64,000 nucleotides of DNA from Burkholderia sp. GAS332 (GTDB lineage Bacteria; Pseudomonadota; Gammaproteobacteria; Burkholderiales; Burkholderiaceae), in contig FSRV01000001.1 in NCBI GenBank assembly GCA_900142905.1, forward strand, positions 1,426,001 to 1,490,000. Direction: 5' to 3'. Shown here one piece after another: positions 9,660 through 17,286 of this stretch. Positions within the stretch are counted from its first letter, which is position 1; the number at the start of each line of letters is the position of its first letter. Below the pieces are notes generated by a model. It worked only from the letters and a program-made list of their open reading frames with translations, searched no databases and was not told where the DNA came from. The position numbers were made by a program, and so were the translations under genes.

Positions 9660-9957
9660 ACACACCTACGCCGGGTATTCGCCCGCCCCGCGTGATGGCC
9701 ATGTAGCGCCAGGCTCGCCGCACGCGCGCTAAACCGATCGAACACTTGCTTCCAACTCGTTGCCGAGAGGTCGATGCACGTCCCGAGTTTCGTCAACGGC
9801 ACGACTCTCCACCCGTCCCGCGGCGCCATTCTACGCGTAAACCCGATTAGGGAATTTGCATAAAAGTAAAATATTGACGTTAAATTAACAACGGGCTACC
9901 TTTACTTCCAATGCGACGGAACACCCGGGGCGCAGCAATCGCGATGAGAGAGTTGCC
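9660..9957. other. Intergenic region upstream of the ABC importer
   Basis: No convincing gene in 298 bases. The right half is AT-rich and carries the promoter annotated separately. A perfect GTTAAATTAAC palindrome at 9879-9889 sits inside the promoter spacer. Confidence 0.6.
9874..9902 (+). promoter_or_regulatory. Predicted sigma-70 promoter of the ABC/BacA-fold operon
   Basis: TTGACG at 9874-9879, a 17-base spacer, then TACCTT at 9897-9902. The spacer contains the perfect palindrome GTTAAATTAAC (9879-9889), which would suit a repressor. The first gene starts at 9958. Confidence 0.5.
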
Positions 9958-10755
9958 ATGTCACACAGCCTGTTTCAACGTCTTCGAGGATTGGTCACCT
10001 GCGCCTTGGCGGCGACAGCATTAGTGATGTCGGCTCCCGCTTTTTCCGACGGCGACACGCTGAGGGTTGCAACGGAGGGCACCTATCCTCCGTGGAGCTT
10101 TAAAGATGCCTCCGGCCAGCTACAGGGTTTCGATGTAGACATTGCGAATGCCCTTTGCGCGCAGATGAAGGTGAAATGCCAGATCGTTGCGCAGGCGTGG
10201 GACGGCATCATTCCTGGTCTTCAGGCCAATCGATATGACGCAATCGTTGCGTCGATGTCGACAACGCCCGCGCGCCGCAAACAGGTGCTGTTCACCAACA
10301 AGTACAAGGACACGACGTCCAGCTTTATCGCGGCAAAAGACAGCGGGATAAAGGACGTGTCGCCTGCGGGTCTGAAAGGGAAACGCATCGGCGTTCAACG
10401 CGGCGCCTCCCAGCACCAGTGGCTTGTCGCTAACGGTTACGACAAGACAGGTTCACTCGTGTTGTATGACGATACCCGTCAGCCGGAATTGGACCTCGTT
10501 GCAGGTCGTGTCGATCTCATCATCGGCAACAAGGCGACGTTCTACTCCGACTTCTTCAAACGGCCTGACTCGAAGGACTTCGCCTTTGTCGGGCCTGAAT
10601 TCAAAGGCGGCGTACTCGGAGACGGAAACGCAATTGCAGTTCGTCTCGACGACGCCGCGCTCTGCAATCGTATTAACGCTGCGTTGGCCGCAATCATGGC
10701 GAACGGCACCTACGACCAGATCAGAAAGAAGTATTTCCCTTTCTCTCTGATGTAA
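9958..10755 (+). CDS. Amino-acid-type ABC transporter substrate-binding protein
   Basis: Periplasmic solute-binding protein (265 residues) of the polar amino acid family (SBP_bac_3). A signal peptide is visible at about 1-30 (basic start, hydrophobic LVTCALAATALVMSAPAFS). The mature domain begins LRVATEGTYPPWSFKDASGQLQGFDVDI, the classic start of lysine/arginine/ornithine/histidine- and opine-binding proteins, and has the conserved QAWDGIIPGLQANRYDAIVASM segment. It is the first gene of an operon with two permeases, an ATPase and two BacA-fold proteins. The ligand cannot be told; an amino-acid-like or opine-like compound is likely. Confidence 0.93.
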   Translation: MSHSLFQRLRGLVTCALAATALVMSAPAFSDGDTLRVATEGTYPPWSFKDASGQLQGFDVDIANALCAQMKVKCQIVAQAWDGIIPGLQANRYDAIVASMSTTPARRKQVLFTNKYKDTTSSFIAAKDSGIKDVSPAGLKGKRIGVQRGASQHQWLVANGYDKTGSLVLYDDTRQPELDLVAGRVDLIIGNKATFYSDFFKRPDSKDFAFVGPEFKGGVLGDGNAIAVRLDDAALCNRINAALAAIMANGTYDQIRKKYFPFSLM

Positions 10756-10768
10756 TGCGGGAGCCAGC

Positions 10769-11446
10769 ATGGTCGATTTCACTCTGAATGGTTATGGCGG
10801 ACTCATTCTGTTCGGGGCCCTGACGACTCTGCTGGTCGCACTCGCGGCCACAGCTATCGGCTCGGTCATCGGGATTCTGATGGCGGCTGCCAAGTTGTCG
10901 CCCATGCGGATTCTCAGGCAGCTCGCCGGGGCGTACACGACCACGATACGAGGTGTTCCGGACCTGCTTGTCATCTTCCTTGTGTACTACGGCGGCAGCG
11001 CAAGCCTTTCTCATGTCTTGGGCCGGCCCATTGAAATCAATGCGTTCGGTGCGGGTGCTGTGTCGCTGGGGCTGGTGTTTGGCGCCTATGCGACGGAAAT
11101 CTTCCGGGGTGCGATTCTGGAAGTTCCGCGCGGGCAGTTTGAAGCCGCCGCAGCGCTGGGGTTGACGGGTACGAGGAGCTTTGTCCACGTCATCGCACCA
11201 CAAGCGTGGCGCCTCGCAGTCCCTGCTTTCGGGAATCAACTGACCGTACTGCTGAAAGAAACTGCGCTTGTTTCGCTGGTTGGTCTGGAAGACTTGATGC
11301 GACGAACAGGCTTCGCCGTTGAGGCGACAAATCGCCCATTTTTCTTTTACCTTGTTGCTGGCGTACTGTACTTTGTCCTCAGCTTCGCCATGACAAACGT
11401 TTTTAGTACGGTTCGCCGCAAGACGTCGACCGCATTGGCGAGGTGA
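10769..11446 (+). CDS. ABC transporter permease, HisQ-like
   Basis: Inner-membrane permease (225 residues) of the HisM/HisQ family, with about five hydrophobic helices. The ATPase-coupling EAA loop reads EAAAALGLTGTRSFVHVIAPQAWRLAVPAFGNQ at about 130-160. It begins 13 bases after the binding protein and ends 3 bases before the second permease, so the importer is one transcription unit. HisQ-type permeases work as heterodimers with HisM-type partners. Confidence 0.93.
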   Translation: MVDFTLNGYGGLILFGALTTLLVALAATAIGSVIGILMAAAKLSPMRILRQLAGAYTTTIRGVPDLLVIFLVYYGGSASLSHVLGRPIEINAFGAGAVSLGLVFGAYATEIFRGAILEVPRGQFEAAAALGLTGTRSFVHVIAPQAWRLAVPAFGNQLTVLLKETALVSLVGLEDLMRRTGFAVEATNRPFFFYLVAGVLYFVLSFAMTNVFSTVRRKTSTALAR

Positions 11447-11449
11447 GGC

Positions 11450-12217
11450 ATGTTTGACTTCTCATTGCTCATTTCGAGTCTTCCGCGTCTCTTTGCTGCG
11501 TTGCCTGTCACGCTTGAGCTGTTTGTCGCCATCGTGGTCGTGGGTCTCATTGTGGGTGTGCCCACAGCGCTCATGGGATTGAGTTCGTCGAAGATTCTGA
11601 GCGGTAGCGTCAAGTTCTACATCGGCGCATTTCGCGGCACGCCGGCGCTAGTGCAATTGTTCTTTCTCTACTACGGATTCGGGCAGTTTGCTTTTATTCG
11701 ACACTCCGTGGTCTGGCCGCTCCTGCGTGACCCATTCACCTGTGCCGTCATTGCCCTGGGGCTGAATTCGGGCGCTTACACGGCGCGCATTCTGATGGGG
11801 GCGCTGTCTGCCGTGCCCAAAGGCATTGTGGAAGCTGCCGAGGCACTCGGGCTGAGCCGAGCCTCGATACTCAGTCGCGTTAAAGCACCGCTTGCCATTC
11901 GTATTGCCATTCCCGCATACGCCAACGAAACGATTCTGAACCTGAAGGCGACGTCGCTTGCGTCGACGGTGACCATCATGGAGTTGACGGGAACGTCGAA
12001 GCTGCTGGTTAGTGAGACCTATGCGCCCTATGAGATTTTCGTCGGAGCTGGCTTGATTTATCTCGCGATGACGTTCTTCCTGTCGCATGCGTTCCGGATC
12101 CTCGAGCGGAACATCGCACGCAGAACAGGCAAAGACATCAACATCGTCAACGCTGGAAAACCTAAGCAACCCGCGATGCCGAAGTCTTCAGATTCTGGCG
12201 ACACCCACATTGCCTAG
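11450..12217 (+). CDS. ABC transporter permease, HisM-like
   Basis: Second inner-membrane permease (255 residues). It has several hydrophobic helices and an EAA loop (VEAAEALGLSRASILSRVKAPLAIRIAIPAYANE) at about 125-160. The C-terminal tail of about 25 residues is polar and Lys/Pro-rich, longer than typical. It is tightly linked to the preceding permease. A 60-base gap with a perfect inverted repeat separates it from the first BacA-fold gene. Confidence 0.92.
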   Translation: MFDFSLLISSLPRLFAALPVTLELFVAIVVVGLIVGVPTALMGLSSSKILSGSVKFYIGAFRGTPALVQLFFLYYGFGQFAFIRHSVVWPLLRDPFTCAVIALGLNSGAYTARILMGALSAVPKGIVEAAEALGLSRASILSRVKAPLAIRIAIPAYANETILNLKATSLASTVTIMELTGTSKLLVSETYAPYEIFVGAGLIYLAMTFFLSHAFRILERNIARRTGKDINIVNAGKPKQPAMPKSSDSGDTHIA

Positions 12218-12243
12218 TCCTCTCGCAGCGCATTTTAATAGGT

Positions 12244-12263
12244 GGACTCATGTTCCTGAGTCC
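12244..12263. repeat. Perfect 7-6-7 inverted repeat before the first BacA-fold gene
   Basis: GGACTCA (12244-12250) and TGAGTCC (12257-12263) enclose TGTTCC and end 14 bases before the start codon at 12278. As RNA it would fold close to the translation start; as DNA it could be an operator. There is no T-run, so it is not a standard terminator. Confidence 0.55.
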
Positions 12264-12277
12264 CTGACGCAAAGTTA

Positions 12278-12898
12278 ATGGAGAAACGCAAATTGCTTCG
12301 GTTTCTGACACTTGGACCCAGTGGTAGCAATCACGAGTTTGTGACTGCTCGATACATTCAACATCACGGTCTGGAAGGACAAGCATCGATGGCTCTGGTG
12401 TTGAGCTTTGACGAGGCAGCGCGCATGGTGATTGACGGCGAAGCCGACTATATCGTTCAGGTTGCAGTGCATCCTTCGACGGCCGACATTGTCGCGAAGT
12501 ACCGCAAACAACTGTTCGTCATCGATGCATTCGTCTCTTCCAGCAAAGACATGGCGGTTGTGACCCGTGTTGATATCAACACACCTCGAACGCTCGCACT
12601 TCAGCCGGCCACGCGCGACTATGTCAATACGGAGGGACTGACACTCATTCCGGAGACATCGACAGCATCGGTCGCGGATGGGCTCCTCTCGGGCAAATAC
12701 GAAAGTGGTCTGACGTACTCGTCCCTTGCAACCGAGAACCCCACCCGGTTCAGAATCGACGAGCGAATCGGTACCGTCGACGACCCATGGATTGTCTATG
12801 GTCGTGAGCGATTGTCCGACGGCCAGGTTGTAGCCTGGAAGGAGAGCCCGGCTGCTCGAGCATTCCACGCCCAGACACTGACGCGGCTTGATAGCTGA
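12278..12898 (+). CDS. Prephenate dehydratase/BacA-fold protein, copy 1
   Basis: A 206-residue cytosolic protein without a signal peptide. The N-terminal FLTLGPSGSNHEF (motif residues 12-20) resembles the substrate loop of prephenate dehydratase and of the prephenate decarboxylase BacA. Residues 154-158 read NPTRF, matching the TRF motif that contributes the catalytic Thr in prephenate dehydratase (here T156). The end has WIVYGRER, reminiscent of BacA. It is much shorter than PheA and has no ACT or chorismate mutase domain. A paralogue lies at 13726. The gene sits inside the ABC importer operon, so it probably acts on or senses the imported compound; the function is unknown. Confidence 0.7.
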   Translation: MEKRKLLRFLTLGPSGSNHEFVTARYIQHHGLEGQASMALVLSFDEAARMVIDGEADYIVQVAVHPSTADIVAKYRKQLFVIDAFVSSSKDMAVVTRVDINTPRTLALQPATRDYVNTEGLTLIPETSTASVADGLLSGKYESGLTYSSLATENPTRFRIDERIGTVDDPWIVYGRERLSDGQVVAWKESPAARAFHAQTLTRLDS

Positions 12899-12926
12899 GC
12901 CGCACGAAATGCACAGGATCTTCGCT

Positions 12927-13682
12927 ATGAATACGGTACCCGACAACGAATTCGTGATATCTATCAAGGAACTCTCAAAGAGTTTCGGCGAGTTCAATGT
13001 ACTCAACTCTATTTCGCTGCATGTCCGGCGAGGTGAAAAGATTGTTCTGTGCGGACCGTCCGGCTCCGGAAAGTCGACACTGATTCGCTGCATGAACCGA
13101 CTTGAGAAGCATGATTCGGGGGATGTGCACGTCGACGGAATCGAGCTCACCGACGATGTGAAACACGTGCGCATGGTCCGTGCGGATGTCGGTATGGTGT
13201 TTCAGCATTTCAATCTGTTCCCGCACATGACGGTGCTGGAAAACTGCACATTGGCTCCGATGCACGTTCGCGGTCTGAAGCGGAAGGACGCCGAACCACG
13301 GGCTCTTGAAATGCTTGAACGTGTTCGCGTCGCGAGTCATGCCACGAAATACCCTGCGCAGCTTTCCGGTGGTCAGCAGCAGCGGGTCGCTATCGCAAGA
13401 GCGCTTTGCATGTCGCCCACCATCATGCTTCTCGACGAACCGACGTCAGCGCTTGACCCGGAGATGGTCAGGGAGGTGCTCGACACGCTTACGCTGCTTG
13501 CGCAAGACGGCATGACGATGCTTTGCGTCACCCACGAAATGGGATTTGCAAGGGCGGTGGCCGACCGCATTCTGTTCATGGACCAAGGCGAAATTGTGGA
13601 AGACAGCGAGCCTGCTGATTTCTTTGACGCGCCGAAGACTGAACGAGCGAGGCGCTTCCTCAGTCAGATGATTCAAAAATGA
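12927..13682 (+). CDS. Amino-acid ABC transporter ATP-binding protein
   Basis: ATPase subunit (251 residues) of the polar amino acid uptake family, GlnQ/HisP type. Walker A is GPSGSGKS at 43-50, the Q-loop segment is VFQHFNLFPHMTVLENC, the signature LSGGQ is at 146-150, and Walker B LLDEPTSALDPE follows, then the H-loop His in CVTHEMGF. The start was taken at the ATG at 12927; an in-frame extension to 12888 would overlap the upstream gene. It completes the importer and lies between the two BacA-fold genes, an unusual interleaving. Confidence 0.94.
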   Translation: MNTVPDNEFVISIKELSKSFGEFNVLNSISLHVRRGEKIVLCGPSGSGKSTLIRCMNRLEKHDSGDVHVDGIELTDDVKHVRMVRADVGMVFQHFNLFPHMTVLENCTLAPMHVRGLKRKDAEPRALEMLERVRVASHATKYPAQLSGGQQQRVAIARALCMSPTIMLLDEPTSALDPEMVREVLDTLTLLAQDGMTMLCVTHEMGFARAVADRILFMDQGEIVEDSEPADFFDAPKTERARRFLSQMIQK

Positions 13683-13725
13683 ATGCGTCATATTGAACAT
13701 GCACGCGAGTTTTCGGGAGTAAAGC

Positions 13726-14331
13726 ATGGCCACAATCAGGTTTGGCACCCTCGGTCCATCCGGGACGAACCACGAGTACGTGACTCGTCGTTACATTGAA
13801 TTCCACGGGCTAGAGGCGGCGGTCAAGCTCTTTGATAATTTCGACGATGCCATGGCTGCGTTTGACGCGGACGAAATTGACTATCTCATCCAGTGCGCGG
13901 TTCATCCAGATACCCCGCGCGTGATGGGCAGTAACTTCCGCGAGCGGTTCGTTGTCGACACCTTCATCTCGCCAAGTCAGACATTGGCGATTCTCACGCA
14001 TAAAGATGTAAGCAAGCCGGAAACAATCTCACTTGTTTCCCCTGCAACCGATGAATACGCGGACCTCAGTTCGTATTCGAAGCTAATTCCCGCGGTCTCA
14101 ATTCCCGTGGCCTTCGAACGACTGATGAAGGGAGAATGCGATTCCGCGCTTGTATATCGATATTATTTTGATGCGCAGCCGGAGAAGTTGCGGGTGGACG
14201 CAACGATCGGTTCACCCGATGACGCCTGGATTGTGTACGGCCGGGAGCGAGTTGGGGCGGGAGGCATTGTCGCCAGTCGAGACAGCGTGGCGGCAAAGCA
14301 ATTCGCAGAGCTGCAGCGGTCGCAACGATAA
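13726..14331 (+). CDS. Prephenate dehydratase/BacA-fold protein, copy 2
   Basis: A 201-residue paralogue of the gene at 12278. Shared blocks are TLGPSGTNHEYVT (motif at 9-17), RYIEFHGLE, DYLIQCAVHP, the SPAT segment, LIPAVS, and DDAWIVYGRER near the end. In contrast to copy 1, the region aligned to NPTRF reads QPEKL, so the dehydratase-type Thr is missing, as in BacA-like decarboxylases. A good GGGAG site precedes the ATG. It is 43 bases after the ATPase and is the last plus-strand gene of the operon. It could be an enzyme or a cytosolic ligand-binding subunit; I cannot decide. Confidence 0.7.
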   Translation: MATIRFGTLGPSGTNHEYVTRRYIEFHGLEAAVKLFDNFDDAMAAFDADEIDYLIQCAVHPDTPRVMGSNFRERFVVDTFISPSQTLAILTHKDVSKPETISLVSPATDEYADLSSYSKLIPAVSIPVAFERLMKGECDSALVYRYYFDAQPEKLRVDATIGSPDDAWIVYGRERVGAGGIVASRDSVAAKQFAELQRSQR

Positions 14332-14385
14332 ATAGATACGTGCGATAGCTGCTGGTCGAGGTCAGTGCAAGAGGGGGGCTAATTT

Positions 14386-15039
14386 CTAGCTGTATTCCCG
14401 GATGTTGAAGAATACGGCGAGAAACCTGACCGGCACGCTCTCGATGTCTTCCGGACCATGCGCCGCATTCGGATCGAACAGCAAGCTATCACCGGGTTTC
14501 AGGTCGTAGAGCCGATTGGCGTATCGGTATTTCATCTTGCCTTCAAGTACGTGAAGGAACTGGATTCCAGTTGTCTGGTGGGTTGACCACGGTTGGGACT
14601 TTTCGTCGAGCGTAACGATATACGGCTCCACGGAAAGGTTCCCTGACAATACGTGGCCAATGAGTCGATAGATGTGGCCGTACGAGGAACCTTCCCGGTC
14701 GACAGTCACGCCTTGTCCAGCGGGTACGAACGAGCAGTCGTGGCGTTCACTCTGGTCGACGAAAAAACGCGATACGGGTTTGCCCAACGCATTGGCAAGC
14801 CGCGTGAGCGTTTCTATCGACGGGGTCGCCGTTCCTTTTTCGATTCTTGAGAGCATCGAATGGGAAATGCCGGCCATTTTCGCGAGCGTGCCCGAAGCGA
14901 TTCCTGCTGACGTTCGAAAGGCATGAATCTGTGCGGACAAAGCACGGGACACTTTCTCTACCGCGGGGTCAGGCTGCTTCTCTGCTACCTCGATGTCCGG
15001 AGATTCTCCAGCGGGTGGCTGGTTCTGAGATTTTGGCAT
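14386..15039 (-). CDS. XRE-family regulator with cupin sensor domain
   Basis: A 217-residue transcription factor. The Cro/C1-type helix-turn-helix lies at about 38-95 (IHAFRTSAGIASGTLAKMAGISHSMLSRIEKG), and the C-terminal cupin_2 barrel at about 140-215 contains GIQFLHVLEGKMKYRY and LKPGDSLLFDPNAAHGPE. This architecture is common for regulators of amino acid and polyamine catabolism. I took the ATG at 15039 with GAAGG upstream rather than the TTG at 15066. It is convergent with the BacA-fold operon and divergent from the GNAT gene, so it is the likely regulator of the locus. Confidence 0.92.
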   Translation of the reverse strand: MPKSQNQPPAGESPDIEVAEKQPDPAVEKVSRALSAQIHAFRTSAGIASGTLAKMAGISHSMLSRIEKGTATPSIETLTRLANALGKPVSRFFVDQSERHDCSFVPAGQGVTVDREGSSYGHIYRLIGHVLSGNLSVEPYIVTLDEKSQPWSTHQTTGIQFLHVLEGKMKYRYANRLYDLKPGDSLLFDPNAAHGPEDIESVPVRFLAVFFNIREYS

Positions 15040-15043
15040 GGTG

Positions 15044-15056
15044 CCTTCAGTGAAGG
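15044..15056. promoter_or_regulatory. Palindrome overlapping the XRE-cupin ribosome site
   Basis: CCTTCAGTGAAGG is a perfect 6-1-6 palindrome five bases upstream of the minus-strand start at 15039 and contains its GAAGG ribosome site. It may be an autoregulatory operator or may merely be a short RNA fold. Confidence 0.35.
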
Positions 15057-15164
15057 AACTGTTCAAAGTGACTACGTGTTGCCATTATATGAGGCATTGC
15101 TGCGGATGAGTGCCAGCTCAACAGCTTTTTGGCAGCGTCGCGCGAGATAGTAAAGGGGATCGCC

Positions 15165-15614
15165 ATGACGCATATTCGGCCTGTTGCACCGACCGATGCA
15201 CGTTCCGTTGCACACCTTGTGAATGAGCTTCTGACGGAGCTTCACAATGGCAAACTTGAACCCGCAGACCGAGTGTCTATCGCCGAAGCCGTTCTGAACC
15301 AAACGAGTCGCAGCTTCGGGTATGTGGCGCTTGAAGGTGAGAGTCCGGTAGGTGTACTTCTCATGACAGAAGGCATGGCGATATACGCGGGAGGGGCCTT
15401 CGGACAGATTACGGAGCTATACGTCCGCCCGGAATATCGGTCGGGTGGGGTGGCCGCAGCGCTGGTCCGCGAGGCCACGAAGTTCGGCAAGGAACGCGGA
15501 TGGAAACGGCTCGATGTTGGCGCGCCTGACCAGCCACGTTGGGCCCGGACGCTTGCGTTCTATCTGTCCGCGGGTTTTGTAGAGGTTGGACCACGGTTGC
15601 GTCTTGATTTGTGA
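15165..15614 (+). CDS. GNAT-family N-acetyltransferase
   Basis: A 149-residue acetyltransferase-like protein. The acetyl-CoA-binding motif A appears as ITELYVRPEYRSGGVAAALVREATKFGKERGWKRL at about 83-115, the R/Q-x-x-G-x-A/G variant here being RSGGVAA. The C-terminal strand is followed by FYLSAGFVEVGPRLRL. The ATG at 15165 is preceded by AAAGGGG; upstream residues in the open frame were discarded. It is divergent from the cupin regulator and followed by a Rid-family gene. A role in modifying the imported compound is inferred from context only. Confidence 0.88.
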   Translation: MTHIRPVAPTDARSVAHLVNELLTELHNGKLEPADRVSIAEAVLNQTSRSFGYVALEGESPVGVLLMTEGMAIYAGGAFGQITELYVRPEYRSGGVAAALVREATKFGKERGWKRLDVGAPDQPRWARTLAFYLSAGFVEVGPRLRLDL

Positions 15615-15668
15615 TGCTGTCCGTCAGGCTAATTGGCAGCATAAAAACACGAACTCACGGAGATTAAG

Positions 15669-16085
15669 ATGAGCAAGATTCAGCGCCTGCGATTGCCCGA
15701 AAACGATGAAACGTTTGGCGGCAACAAGATTTTCGACCTCTTCCAGTATTCGCCCGCTGTGTCGGCGAACGGCCTGGCCTTCATTGCAGGGCAGGTTGGG
15801 ATACGAGCGGACGGAACCATTCCTGTGTCGGCGGAAGAGCAGATCGATCTGGTGTTCAAGCGTGCCGAAGTCGTTCTCCGGAACCTCGGGCTCGACTTCA
15901 CGGACCTTGTAGAACTGGTTTCGTACCATGTGGACGTAGCGTCACAACTCAGTGTTTTCCGGGCCATCAAGGAGCGTTACATCCATTCCGACTTTCCTGC
16001 GTGGACGATTCTTGGTGTGGCATCGTTGGCGCGCCCCGAGTTGTTAATCGAAATCAAGATGGTCGCGGCGCTGCGGAAGGTGTGA
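15669..16085 (+). CDS. Rid-family (YjgF/UK114) protein lacking the RidA arginine
   Basis: A 138-residue trimeric-fold Rid protein. The fold motifs FIAGQVGIRADGT and AEEQIDLVFKRAEVVLRNLGLDFTDLVELVSYHVD are clear. In E. coli RidA the catalytic Arg105 lies in VARLP; here the aligned segment is VASLARPELLIEI, giving Ser at that place. It is therefore probably not a 2-aminoacrylate deaminase of the RidA type but one of the other Rid subfamilies. It is 54 bases after the GNAT gene, probably cotranscribed. Rid paralogues commonly sit in amino-compound catabolic loci. Confidence 0.88.
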   Translation: MSKIQRLRLPENDETFGGNKIFDLFQYSPAVSANGLAFIAGQVGIRADGTIPVSAEEQIDLVFKRAEVVLRNLGLDFTDLVELVSYHVDVASQLSVFRAIKERYIHSDFPAWTILGVASLARPELLIEIKMVAALRKV

Positions 16086-16257
16086 GTCGTTGGGCTGGGG
16101 GGTGCCGAACACCCCACGCACCTTTGTACTGACAAAGCCCCGGCTGCGGCCAGCATTGTGCCGCTGCTACAATGCTTCTCACGAAACGGCCGCAACGCGC
16201 TCCGTCTTGACTACCACCCCGTTCGATAGAGCCGAGGAGTATTAAGCTCGTTTCTTC

Positions 16258-17163
16258 ATGAATGATGCCGTCGACATAAGATTTCTACTCACCATTCGCG
16301 AAGCCGGCAGCCTTGCGGGCGCAGCTCGAAAGTTGGGCGTCACGCCGTCGGCGGTAACGAAGCGGTTGCAGCAGATTGAGACGAAGCTTGACGTCCATTT
16401 GCTGGACAGGTCGACGAGACAATTGCGCTTCACGGAAGAGGGCGAACTGCTCTGTTCCAAAGGCGCGGAGCTTCTTCGGGACTTTGATTCGTTGCTTGCC
16501 GAGCTGGGTAGGCGAAGAGGGCAATTGGTCGGTGGATTGAAAGTCAATGCACCGCTTGGTTTCGGGCGTCGATACGTCGCTCGCATCGCATCTGCGTTCA
16601 AGGATGCCCACCCGGATGTGGACGTCTCCTTGACATTGTCCGACCGCCCGCTCATTGAAGAATATGACCGCTATGACATTGTCGTTCATATCGGCGAGTT
16701 GGGTCCTTCGAACCTTGTCAGGTACGTGATTGCGCCTAACGCTCGCTACGTCTGCGCGTCCCCCGCTTTCCTGAAGAGATACGGTTCCCCCGCGAACCCG
16801 GAAGACCTCGCGAATGTTCCCTGCATCGCACTTCGTCAAAACAACGAGGACGTGACGTTGTGGCATTTCTCGAAGGGGCGTACTTCACGCGGCGTCCGCG
16901 TTTCCTCTGGCCTGAGTTCGAACGATGGCGATGTGATTCACCAGTGGGCTCGAGAGGGGCGAGGGGTGATGCTTCGGTCGGAATGGGATGTGGCGGAAGA
17001 ATTACAAAATGGCTCACTGATCCGGCTGCTGCCAGGCTGGAAGCTGCCGGATGCTGACGTTATCGCCCTTGTTCACCAAAGAACGGGTATGCCGGCACGA
17101 ATCAAGGCCTTTCTGCAGCATCTGCAACGAGAGTTTCGCCCGCGGCCGCCTTGGCGCCCCTGA
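16258..17163 (+). CDS. LysR-family transcriptional regulator
   Basis: A 301-residue LysR regulator. The helix-turn-helix at about 1-60 (AGSLAGAARKLGVTPSAVTKRLQQIETKL) is followed by the substrate-binding-like domain. The closest ribosome-site-like sequence, GAGGAG, is about 18 bases upstream of the ATG, farther than normal, so translation may be weak. It follows the Rid gene by 172 bases and precedes the dehalogenase-type hydrolase by 123 bases on the same strand; which neighbour it controls is unclear. The effector is unknown. Confidence 0.92.
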   Translation: MNDAVDIRFLLTIREAGSLAGAARKLGVTPSAVTKRLQQIETKLDVHLLDRSTRQLRFTEEGELLCSKGAELLRDFDSLLAELGRRRGQLVGGLKVNAPLGFGRRYVARIASAFKDAHPDVDVSLTLSDRPLIEEYDRYDIVVHIGELGPSNLVRYVIAPNARYVCASPAFLKRYGSPANPEDLANVPCIALRQNNEDVTLWHFSKGRTSRGVRVSSGLSSNDGDVIHQWAREGRGVMLRSEWDVAEELQNGSLIRLLPGWKLPDADVIALVHQRTGMPARIKAFLQHLQREFRPRPPWRP

Positions 17164-17286
17164 CTCCGTGTCGAACGGTGAAAACCGTCCATCGATTCGT
17201 TCCTGAAAGTTAATTTCTGATTGCCTCACTGGAAACCCTATTGCTGCAGGCTTCAACTAGACTGCATTCAGATACGGGAGGCAACG

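Noticed and set aside
16099..16115. GGGGTG-CACCCC hairpin after the Rid gene as terminator
   Set aside because: Only six pairs and no T-run; too weak to annotate.
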